From assembly GCA_016716265.1 (NCBI GenBank), contig JADJWQ010000006.1, positions 248,001 through 312,000 on the forward strand: a stretch of DNA of 64,000 bases. Direction: 5' to 3'. Source of the stretch: Planctomycetota bacterium. Its GTDB lineage: Bacteria > Planctomycetota > UBA1135 > UBA2386. The position numbers and the translations under genes are program-made. Below, piece after piece: positions 17,415 to 24,539 of the stretch. The notes under the pieces are model-generated. The model searched no databases. It saw nothing but the letters and a program-made list of their open reading frames with translations, and was not told the DNA's origin. Every line of letters begins with the position of its first letter. Positions within the stretch are counted from its first letter, which is position 1.

Positions 17415-18526
17415 TCGAGCACTCCTCCCGGCCCGAGCCGGTACGTGCGGCGCTCCTCGCCGACGGTCAGCGCGATGACGCCCTGCGTCGAGAGGTCGCC
17501 GCTGCGATCGAAGCGGATCACGCGCGGCTCGGCCGCGATCCGTACGGAACCGGCCAGCTGACGCGGCTCGTCCGCCGCGTACGCCCACAGCGCGACCGAG
17601 TCGACCAGGCCGACCACCGGTCGATCGCCGCCCGACACGACGAGCTCGTCGCTCGACTGCTGCAGCAGCGGCAGCGTCGCGCGCGCGGACGCGACCTCGC
17701 GGTCGTCGACGTACAGCGTCACGCGGCTGCGGTCGTGCGCGAGCTGCAGCGTGTGCCAGCGGCCGAGCATCAGCGGGGTCGTGCCGTCGAGCTGCGCGAT
17801 CGCGCCGGTGCGGCCGCCGCCCTCGGTCTGCACCATCCGCGCGTGCGGCACCAGGTCGCGGTCGAGCTTCAGCTCGAGGCTGCTGCCGTAGCGCATGACC
17901 GCCATCTCGTCGCGCTCGTCGAGGCGCAGGTCGACGCGGAACGCGAAACCGTCGCGCAGGTCGAAGAACGACGAGCCGGCGGTCGGCACCGTCAGCAAGG
18001 CACGGCGGCTGCCGAGGTCCGGCCGCCGCGCCTGGCCGAACCGCCCGGGCTCGGGCGTGCCGGTGAGCTCCGTGCGCAGCCCGGGATCGTCGTCGAGGCC
18101 AGGGTCGTCCTCCATGTGCCAGGCGCCGACCGGCTGCAACACGCGCGCGGTGACCAGCGTCGGCCGCTGCTCGTCACCGGGCTCGATGACGACCTCGGTC
18201 GGCAGATGGCGCGCGGTGGAGGCGATGCGCGCGGCGCGCAGCTGGTCGCGCAGGATCGACAGCGCGACCTCGAAGTCGTCGCCGCGCCGCGACAGGAAGC
18301 CGATGCCCAGCCCGAGCAGGATCGTGACGAGGCTCATCACGACGAGGAGCTCGATCAGCGTGAAGCCGCGCGACGCGCGCGGCGGCTCGGCTTGGTGCTT
18401 CAGCAAGCGGTGCTTCAGCAAGCGGTGCTTCAGCAAGGGGTGCGCTCCCAGGGTGGGGCTCCAGAGCGGGCCGGCCGGTGCGGCGCGGGGCGACGCCGCG
18501 GCGCGGCCGGCGCGCGGGTGGGTCAC
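17411..18526 (-). CDS. GspH-like pseudopilin with an inserted LamG-like domain
   Basis: 371 residues. The prepilin site and helix RGFTLIELLVVMSLVTILLG start near residue 53, so the leader is unusually long and contains three copies of LLKH. After the GspH-like segment (LRDQLRAARIASTARHLPTE) comes a jelly-roll domain (about 175-320: FRVDLRLDERDEMAVMRYGS, WHTLQLAHDRSRVTLYVDDR). The chain then returns to a normal GspH ending (RVIRFDRSGDLSTQGVIALT...YRLGPGG). The LamG-like part is thus inserted inside the pilin fold. GTG start, overlapping the gspG stop; a shorter product from a TTG in the LLKH repeats is conceivable. Confidence 0.78.
   Translation of the reverse strand: MTHPRAGRAAASPRAAPAGPLWSPTLGAHPLLKHRLLKHRLLKHQAEPPRASRGFTLIELLVVMSLVTILLGLGIGFLSRRGDDFEVALSILRDQLRAARIASTARHLPTEVVIEPGDEQRPTLVTARVLQPVGAWHMEDDPGLDDDPGLRTELTGTPEPGRFGQARRPDLGSRRALLTVPTAGSSFFDLRDGFAFRVDLRLDERDEMAVMRYGSSLELKLDRDLVPHARMVQTEGGGRTGAIAQLDGTTPLMLGRWHTLQLAHDRSRVTLYVDDREVASARATLPLLQQSSDELVVSGGDRPVVGLVDSVALWAYAADEPRQLAGSVRIAAEPRVIRFDRSGDLSTQGVIALTVGEERRTYRLGPGGVLE
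18391..18439. repeat. Triple 15-bp tandem repeat coding LLKH units
   Basis: Three near-identical copies of a 15-base unit (ggtgcttcagcaagc, last copy slightly changed) lie in frame within the leader region of the GspH-like gene and give three LLKHR/Q-type repeats. Being in frame and multiple of three, they can expand or contract without breaking the gene. Confidence 0.8.
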
Positions 18527-19203
18527 TCGTTCGCGGGCAGCTCCGGGAAGACGATGTCGTCCTCGCTACCGAACACGCCGTCGTACCCGGCGGAGATCAG
18601 CTGGTAACGCCGCGGCGCGAGGTAGCCGTTGGTGCGAGGATTCTTGACCGGCTTGCAGATCAGATCGGGCCCCGCATTGCCGTCGATCAGCTTGCCGACG
18701 ATGGTCTGCGAGGCGCCGTCGTACGGCGCACGGAAGTAGGCGAGCGGATTGCCCCAGGCATCGACCACCTCGACGCGCTCGCGGCGTTCGAGCAGCGGGA
18801 TCGTGGCCGGGGTCTTGTCGCCGTCTGTATTGGCGAGCCAGTCCTCGTGCTGGTCGAGCGTGCCGCCGGCGCGCGAGTCGAAGCTCAGGTGCAGCACGAG
18901 CGACTCGATGCCGGTGTTCTTGCCGTTGTCGGCACCGAACTGCCAGTCCTTCTGCGGTGCGAGCAGGCTGTAGTCGGACGGTGGGAAGGCGCCGTAGGTG
19001 CGCTCGTAGGCCTCGATCATGCTCACGAGCTCGAGCATGCGCGACTTCGTCGCGGTCTCGTCGCCCTGCCGTCCGGCACCGAACAGCGACGGTGCGAAGG
19101 CGACCGCGAGCAGCCCGATGATCGCGATGACGACCAGCAGCTCGATCAGCGTGAAGCCCGCGGCGGCGCGGGCAGGAGTGCCGGACGGACCGGGTCGGAT
19201 CAT
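18523..19203 (-). CDS. gspG: Major pseudopilin, GspG-like
   Basis: 226 residues. Basic leader, prepilin site and methylation helix (AAGFTLIELLVVIAIIGLLA, residues 14-33) with Glu+5. The GspG core follows: MLELVSMIEAYERTYGAFPP, the VVDAWGNPLAYFRAPYDG strand and the C-terminal calcium-binding-like loop SAGYDGVFGSEDDI that marks the G family. It would form the shaft of the pseudopilus that the H, I, J and K products decorate. The length is above the usual ~140 because of insertions between the helix and the WGNP strand. Strong ribosome site GGAGGAGCTC before the ATG, which overlaps the TPR gene stop (ATGA). Confidence 0.9.
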   Translation of the reverse strand: MIRPGPSGTPARAAAGFTLIELLVVIAIIGLLAVAFAPSLFGAGRQGDETATKSRMLELVSMIEAYERTYGAFPPSDYSLLAPQKDWQFGADNGKNTGIESLVLHLSFDSRAGGTLDQHEDWLANTDGDKTPATIPLLERRERVEVVDAWGNPLAYFRAPYDGASQTIVGKLIDGNAGPDLICKPVKNPRTNGYLAPRRYQLISAGYDGVFGSEDDIVFPELPANE

Positions 19204-21971
19204 GAGCTCCTCCGCCGCTCGAGGCGGTAGTCGTCGAACACGACGTCGAGGCCGCGGCCCTCGACCTTCAGCGCGGTGACCAGGTCCGTCCGCGTGGTGC
19301 GACTCAGGCGGCGCAGGCTGTCCGCGCGGTACACCTCGATCCCGTTCCAGCGCACCACCAGCCCGAAGCGATTCGCGGCCGGGCCGTCCCCGCTGCCGGG
19401 CACCACCGCGACCTCGAGCCGCTGCGGCTCGTGGGGCTCGACGGCGCCGACCGCGCTCGACAGGTCGAGCACGACGCGCCCCTCGTCGCCGGTGCGGCTC
19501 GCGCCGTCCTCGAGCACGAGGCTCGGCCGCAGCTGCCCGGTGCTCTGCCGGCGGAAGCCGACCTCGACGAGGAAGCGCTGGCCGGACTGCGCGACGGTCG
19601 CGACCTCGAGACCGGCGAACTGCACGGGTGCGACGTCGCCCTGCACCTCGACGTCGACCGCGACGCTCAGGAAGTCGCCGCCCGCGAGCGGCTGCCGCGC
19701 GATCGTCGCCGCACCGCCGGTGCGCGTGCTGTCGCCGGTCAGGCGCAGCTGGCCGCGGAGCGGCTCCTGCACGCGGACCGACCCGGTGGTCTTCCAGAAC
19801 CCACCGAGCAGATCGCGCTCGAAGGTGTCGCGCACCTGCTCCTTGGTCGCGTGGTCGTCGATCAGCGCGACCGTCGCGCGCGCGAAGTCGCGCGTCGCGG
19901 TCGCCCGCACGGGGTCCTGCTGGATCGCGACCAGCCGGTCGCGCGCCTGCAATGTGCGCTTGGTGCGGTAGTCGAGCAGGGCGAGCCCCAGATCGGCGAA
20001 ATCGCTGCCGCGCTCCGCGGCACGCGTGAACGCCTCGCGCGCCGCGTTGACGTCGCCGACCAGCGCCAGCACGTAACCCTTCAGCGCGATGAACGGCACG
20101 AAGTCACCACGCGCGGCGTCGAGCTCGACGAGCCGCGTCGCGTAGCGGACCGCCTGAGCGACGTACTCGGCCCCGCCCTCACCCTCCTCGGCGGCCCGCG
20201 CGAGCAGCGCGCGGGTGGTCTCGGCGAACGCGCAGGTGAGGTCGTCGCGCTCGGCAAGTGCGCGGCGCAACGTCTCCAGGCAGGCGTCGAGCTCGCCGTC
20301 GAGCCGCTGTCGGCGACCGAGCAGGTACAGCACGTAGGCGTCGCGCGGATCGGCGCGCTCGGCGGCGGCGAGCGCGCTGCGCACGCGGTCGTCGTTGCCG
20401 GTCCGCTCGAACAGGAACGCGAGCCCCGCCCAGGCCTGTGCGCGCAACGCGGGCGCTTCGTCGCGCGCGCGCACCAGCAGACCGTACGCCTCGTCCCAGG
20501 CGCCTTGCCGCGCGCGCGTGCAGCCGAGCCCGAGCACCGCGTCGAGCCGGCCGGCATCGTCGTTGGCGACGCGCTCGAACTGCGCGGCAGCCTCGCCGAG
20601 CTCGCCGGCCGCGTACGCGATGCAGCCGAGCACGTAGCTGCGCTCGACGGTGCTCGCGCCGGAGCCGAAGCGGTCGGCGGCGCGCTGCGCGGCCTCGACC
20701 TCGCCGAGCGCGAGGTAGACCGACGCCACCGTGTGGATGATCGGCGTGCGGTCCTCGTCGGGCGTCACCGTGTTCACGGCGCGCTCGGCGCGCAGCGCGA
20801 ACGGCTGCGCGGCGGCGGCGCGACCGCGGTCGAGCAGGAACTGCGCGAGCGCGCCGAGCGAGCGCGCGTCGGTCGGCGCGAGCTCGACGCCCTTGCGCAG
20901 GTGGGCTTCGGCGTCGTCCCACAGCGTCAGCAGCGCCTCCAGGCGGCCCTGCTCGCGCCAGCGGAACGGCGAGTTCGCGATGCTGCCCTCGAGGCCCTGG
21001 TACAGTGCCCACTCGCGCGACAGGTCACCCTGCGCGCGCAGCACGCGCACCAGCCAGCGGTAGCCGACCTCGGCGCCGCTCGTGACCGCGACGAGCTGCT
21101 GCGCCTGCGCCTCCGCCTCCTGGAACACCCAGGGCTGCTCTCGCGCGTCGCGCAGCAGGTCGCGCAGGAAAGCGATCCGCTCGAGCTCGCCGGCCGGACC
21201 CGGCGTGATGCCGAGCTTGCGCAGCGCGATGCGGTTCTCGAGGTTGTCGGCCAGCTCGAGCTTCTGCGCATCGCGGATCTCGAGCGCCTTCGAGATCACC
21301 TTGCCAGTCGTCGGGCTGACGACGTCCATCCGCAGCACCGGCAGGATCGCGCGGCCGACCAGCTCCAGCTTGTCGGTGTTCAGGACGAAGCCGTAGAAGG
21401 GCCGGATGTCGTTCTCGCGCCAGACGCGGTCGTAGCGCTGCGCGAGCACCTCGGGCGGGATCGCCGCGCCGGGGCCCTGCGGCCCACCGGCGGCGGGCGC
21501 TGCCCCGGGAGTGGAGACGCTCGGCGCCGGCGGTGCGGCGGGAGCGCCCTCGTCGCCGAGACCCTCGTCACCGCCCTCGGCCGCGGCGCCCTCGGCCGCC
21601 GCGTCGGCCGGGAACGCGTGCGGCTCGACCGGGCCGGCCGCGACGCGCAGCAGGTGGAAGGCGCCGGCCTCGGGGCCGGGGTGCAGCGGTGGCGCGACGA
21701 CCGGCAGCGGCTCGAGGTCCGGGAACGGCAGCGGCCGCGGGGGGAGCGGCGCGGCCTCGGTCGGCTCACGGAACAGATCCCGGGTCGGATACGCGGCCTC
21801 GCCGGCGGCCGGGGCCAGCACCACGCGCACCGGCGGCGGCGGCTCGTACGGCCGTTCGGTCGGGCGGGCCGCGGTCGTGAACCTGGGCTCGGTGTAGCCG
21901 CTCCACATCCAGGCCGCGATCAGCAGCACGACGACGAAGAGCGCGGGCTCCTTGCGGACGTTCGAGATCAT
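19200..21971 (-). CDS. Membrane-anchored TPR scaffold protein of the pseudopilin operon
   Basis: 923 residues. One N-terminal membrane helix (about 10-28), then a long Pro-rich region to about 165 with RDLF and PLPPRPLPFPDLEPLP, reminiscent of GspC/PilP linkers. Many TPR-like helical pairs follow (about 290-720, for example LRKGVELAPTDARSLGALAQ and EAAAQFERVANDDAGRLDAV). The C-terminal ~160-residue beta domain ends FGLVVRWNGIEVYRA ... DVVFDDYRLERR, as in LamG/sugar-binding jelly rolls. Position between PilO-like and GspG suggests the trans-envelope connector of the machine (PilP or GspC role); this is inference, as no close family was recognised. Confidence 0.7.
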   Translation of the reverse strand: MISNVRKEPALFVVVLLIAAWMWSGYTEPRFTTAARPTERPYEPPPPVRVVLAPAAGEAAYPTRDLFREPTEAAPLPPRPLPFPDLEPLPVVAPPLHPGPEAGAFHLLRVAAGPVEPHAFPADAAAEGAAAEGGDEGLGDEGAPAAPPAPSVSTPGAAPAAGGPQGPGAAIPPEVLAQRYDRVWRENDIRPFYGFVLNTDKLELVGRAILPVLRMDVVSPTTGKVISKALEIRDAQKLELADNLENRIALRKLGITPGPAGELERIAFLRDLLRDAREQPWVFQEAEAQAQQLVAVTSGAEVGYRWLVRVLRAQGDLSREWALYQGLEGSIANSPFRWREQGRLEALLTLWDDAEAHLRKGVELAPTDARSLGALAQFLLDRGRAAAAQPFALRAERAVNTVTPDEDRTPIIHTVASVYLALGEVEAAQRAADRFGSGASTVERSYVLGCIAYAAGELGEAAAQFERVANDDAGRLDAVLGLGCTRARQGAWDEAYGLLVRARDEAPALRAQAWAGLAFLFERTGNDDRVRSALAAAERADPRDAYVLYLLGRRQRLDGELDACLETLRRALAERDDLTCAFAETTRALLARAAEEGEGGAEYVAQAVRYATRLVELDAARGDFVPFIALKGYVLALVGDVNAAREAFTRAAERGSDFADLGLALLDYRTKRTLQARDRLVAIQQDPVRATATRDFARATVALIDDHATKEQVRDTFERDLLGGFWKTTGSVRVQEPLRGQLRLTGDSTRTGGAATIARQPLAGGDFLSVAVDVEVQGDVAPVQFAGLEVATVAQSGQRFLVEVGFRRQSTGQLRPSLVLEDGASRTGDEGRVVLDLSSAVGAVEPHEPQRLEVAVVPGSGDGPAANRFGLVVRWNGIEVYRADSLRRLSRTTRTDLVTALKVEGRGLDVVFDDYRLERRRSS

Positions 21972-22783
21972 TGCAGTTCGCGGACCGTCAACGCGAGGAT
22001 CGTTCCCTTGACGAGCACCGGGTCACCGACCTGATCGCCCGGGGTCACCTTGAGCTCCGGGGCGAGCGCGAGCGGTGGCGCCGACCCGCGCAGGCTCTCG
22101 AGCCAGAGCTGCAGCGTCATCACGTCGGCGCGGAACGAGAACGCGATCCGATGTTCCTCGACGAGATCGCTGCCCTCGTTCGAACGCCGGCGGAAGCGCC
22201 GCGACGCGGCCGCGGCATTGCCACCGCGGCGGTCGTACTTCAGCGCCTCGATCGACTGCACACCGAGCGCTTCCGGGTCGCGCGCGCGCACCGTCTCGCC
22301 GGCCTCGAGCAGCCGCTGCGCGGCCGCCTCGATCGCCGCCAGCGCGACCAGCGTGTCGGCGATCTCCTCGCGGCCGACCGGCGCCTGCCATTGCAGGTCG
22401 CGGTCGGCCAGCTCGACGCCGTACTCCTGCGACGCCCGCAGCAGCGACGTCCGCACGCGGCGCGCGACCTCCGGGAAGTAGGTGTCCGGGTCGCCCTTGC
22501 CATCGAGCCGGAACTCGTCGCCCGGCACGAACGCGACGGCGTGGCGCAGCTCCTCGGCGCGGGTGCGCAGCTCGTCGTTGAGCGCGCGGGCGCGGTCGCG
22601 GGTGGCCGTCGTGAAGAGCTCGGCGCTCTGGATCGAGCGCAGCGTGAGGCCGGGCGCCCGGAGCGCCTGCTCGGTCCCGATCACGCTGCCGATGATCGCG
22701 CGCGCCGCGAAGAACACGACGACGCCGGCGAGCACGCCGAGGATGAAGCGCCGGTGCTCCTGCCAGATGTCCTGGAGGTCCAT
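21968..22783 (-). CDS. PilO/GspM-like inner-membrane assembly protein
   Basis: 271 residues: a short cytoplasmic head (MDLQDIWQEHRR), one membrane helix (about 13-32), a coiled-coil region, and a compact alpha/beta domain ending in an RxDVMTLQLWLESLRG segment. This is the architecture of PilO and GspM. PilO pairs with PilN in the inner-membrane platform of type IV pili, and the PilN part is fused to PilM in the gene before. The ATG at 22783 was chosen because the head-plus-helix begins there; extending to 22900 adds unlike sequence and overlaps pilM. It overlaps the TPR gene by four bases. Confidence 0.72.
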   Translation of the reverse strand: MDLQDIWQEHRRFILGVLAGVVVFFAARAIIGSVIGTEQALRAPGLTLRSIQSAELFTTATRDRARALNDELRTRAEELRHAVAFVPGDEFRLDGKGDPDTYFPEVARRVRTSLLRASQEYGVELADRDLQWQAPVGREEIADTLVALAAIEAAAQRLLEAGETVRARDPEALGVQSIEALKYDRRGGNAAAASRRFRRRSNEGSDLVEEHRIAFSFRADVMTLQLWLESLRGSAPPLALAPELKVTPGDQVGDPVLVKGTILALTVRELQ

Positions 22784-22806
22784 GCGGAGTCGTTCGGGAG
22801 GGCCGT

Positions 22807-22838
22807 GGTTCGGGTGGGCCTGGGTTCGGGTGGGCCTG
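22807..22838. repeat. Two perfect 16-bp tandem repeats in the PilM-PilO gap
   Basis: The unit ggttcgggtgggcctg occurs twice back to back in the 103-base gap between the pilM-pilN and pilO-like genes, the only sizeable gap in the upper part of the operon. No function can be read from it. Confidence 0.7.
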
Positions 22839-22886
22839 GGCTTGCGGGAGCAGCAGCTGGGGAGGCACTCGCGGCGGGCGCTGCGG

Positions 22887-24539
22887 TCAATCGCCTGCAC
22901 CGCTCGCGGGCTCGGCCGGCGGGCGGAAGTCGATCGTCAGGGTGAACTTCGTATTGCCGAGGCCGTCCTGCTCGGAACGCGCCTCGACCACGGGCTCCGC
23001 ACGGAACCCGTAGCTCTTGAACGAGCGCAGGAACTCCTGGTACGGGCCGAGCACGCCCTCGCCGGAGACGTCCTTGCCCTTGCCCTCGACGATGACGACC
23101 GGCCGGGGCTGCGCGTTCGTGCGGCGGCGATCACCGGCCAGCGACCGCGTGGCGATCTCCAGGCTCGACAGCCAGATCTCGTCCTCGAGCGACGCCTGCA
23201 ATGCGCGCAGCGTCAGGATCGCGCCGTCGAGCGGCACCGCGCGCTCCGCGAGATCGGAGACGAGGCCGGCGAGCTGCTCGTTCTCGGTCACGAGTCGTTC
23301 GGCCTGGCTGTCGACCGACTGGTACTGACCGCGCTGCGCGATCAACCGGCGGTTGGCTAGCTCCGCGGCATCGACGCTCGCGCTCTGACGGCTCGCCAGG
23401 CCGAGCAGCAGCGCCACCGCGACCGCCGCGGCGCCGATGCACCACACCGTCTGCTGCAGCAGCTGGCGGCGACGCTTGACGGACTCCGGCAGGATCTCGA
23501 GCTGATAGAGGCTGCCGTCGACCTTGCCGGCGGCGAGGCCGAGCGCGACGACCGCCTCGCGGCGCATCGCGTCGAGCACGTCGTACTCGTCGCGCGGCAG
23601 CTTCGAGAGATCGCAGTTGTCGAACGGATCGAAGACCTCGACCGGCACGCGCAGCGCCTCGCGCAGCATGCCCTCGATGCCGCGGATCCGCGACGTGCCG
23701 CCGCAGATGAGCACCTTGTCGAGCTGCAGCCCGGCGTCCTGCGTCTGCTTGCGGCAGAACGCGAGCGACGACTGCACCGCCGCGACGATCATGCTGCCGG
23801 CACCGCCGGCGGCGACGGTGATCTTCTCGGCCTGCCCCGACGCATAGCGACCACGGCTGAACGGGTCGAGGTCGAGCAGTTCCTTCTTGAGGCTCTCCGC
23901 CTTGCGCTCGCTGACGTTGAACGCCCCGACGATCGCGTCGTCGAACACCTTGCCGCCCTGGGCCAGGTTGCGCACGAACAGCAGGTCGACACCGCGGGCG
24001 ATCGCCAGGTCGATCGTCTCGTGGCCGAGGTTGACGAGGCAGACGACCGCATCCTCCTCGACCGGCCCGCCACGCACGTAGGCGTTGTAGAGCGCGATGC
24101 AGTTCGGTACGTGGCTGTCGACGCTGCCGCCGCCGGCGCGCACGTGCCCGGCGGTCTCGTCGAGCGCGTCGTTCTTCGCGAACGCGAGCAGCACGGTCTC
24201 CATGCCACCCTCCTCGTCGACGATCGGCAGCAGGTTGTAGTCCGCCGACAGCTCGCCGCCCGACTGGCCCGCCATGTCCTGGATCTCGAGCTCCATCAGA
24301 TTGCGGAGCTGCCAGTCCGGCGTCGGCGGGACCTGCGTGTAGCGCAGCGTCATCGCACGCCCGCCGAGCCCGCATACGGCGCCCTTCGCAGCGATGCCAC
24401 CCGCGGCGAGGCCGGCGGTGAGATCGCTGCGCGGGAACGCCATGAAGCGACGCACGACGAGGCCGCGCTTGCCGTCCTCGAGCACCAGCACGCGGGCATT
24501 CTTCGAGCCCACGTCGATCGACAATGCACGACCCGCCAT
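22887..24539 (-). CDS. PilM-PilN fusion protein
   Basis: 550 residues. Residues 1-350 are PilM, an actin-like ATP-binding protein: SIDVGSKNARVLVLE (phosphate 1), VNLGHETIDLAIARGVDLLF (phosphate 2) and LICGGTSRIRGIEGMLREAL (adenosine motif). A membrane helix follows at about 364-385, then a coiled coil (NRRLIAQRGQYQSVDSQAER) and a PilN-like domain to the end (ALQASLEDEIWLSSLEI). PilM and PilN are normally separate and bind through the PilN N-terminus, so fusion makes the complex permanent. The start shares one base with the FHA gene stop (TGATG). Confidence 0.85.
   Translation of the reverse strand: MAGRALSIDVGSKNARVLVLEDGKRGLVVRRFMAFPRSDLTAGLAAGGIAAKGAVCGLGGRAMTLRYTQVPPTPDWQLRNLMELEIQDMAGQSGGELSADYNLLPIVDEEGGMETVLLAFAKNDALDETAGHVRAGGGSVDSHVPNCIALYNAYVRGGPVEEDAVVCLVNLGHETIDLAIARGVDLLFVRNLAQGGKVFDDAIVGAFNVSERKAESLKKELLDLDPFSRGRYASGQAEKITVAAGGAGSMIVAAVQSSLAFCRKQTQDAGLQLDKVLICGGTSRIRGIEGMLREALRVPVEVFDPFDNCDLSKLPRDEYDVLDAMRREAVVALGLAAGKVDGSLYQLEILPESVKRRRQLLQQTVWCIGAAAVAVALLLGLASRQSASVDAAELANRRLIAQRGQYQSVDSQAERLVTENEQLAGLVSDLAERAVPLDGAILTLRALQASLEDEIWLSSLEIATRSLAGDRRRTNAQPRPVVIVEGKGKDVSGEGVLGPYQEFLRSFKSYGFRAEPVVEARSEQDGLGNTKFTLTIDFRPPAEPASGAGD

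Noticed and set aside
15048..17561. 837-codon plus-strand frame opposite the giant GspK gene
   Set aside because: The translation is charged low-complexity sequence (many RRR, ERR, QRD) typical of the antisense of GC-rich coding DNA; the minus-strand frame carries pilin, HhH and LamG-type motifs.
18391..18439. Repeat array considered as a CRISPR
   Set aside because: The units are 15 bases, adjacent with no spacers, and lie in frame within a coding region. No CRISPR array or cas gene was seen anywhere in the window.
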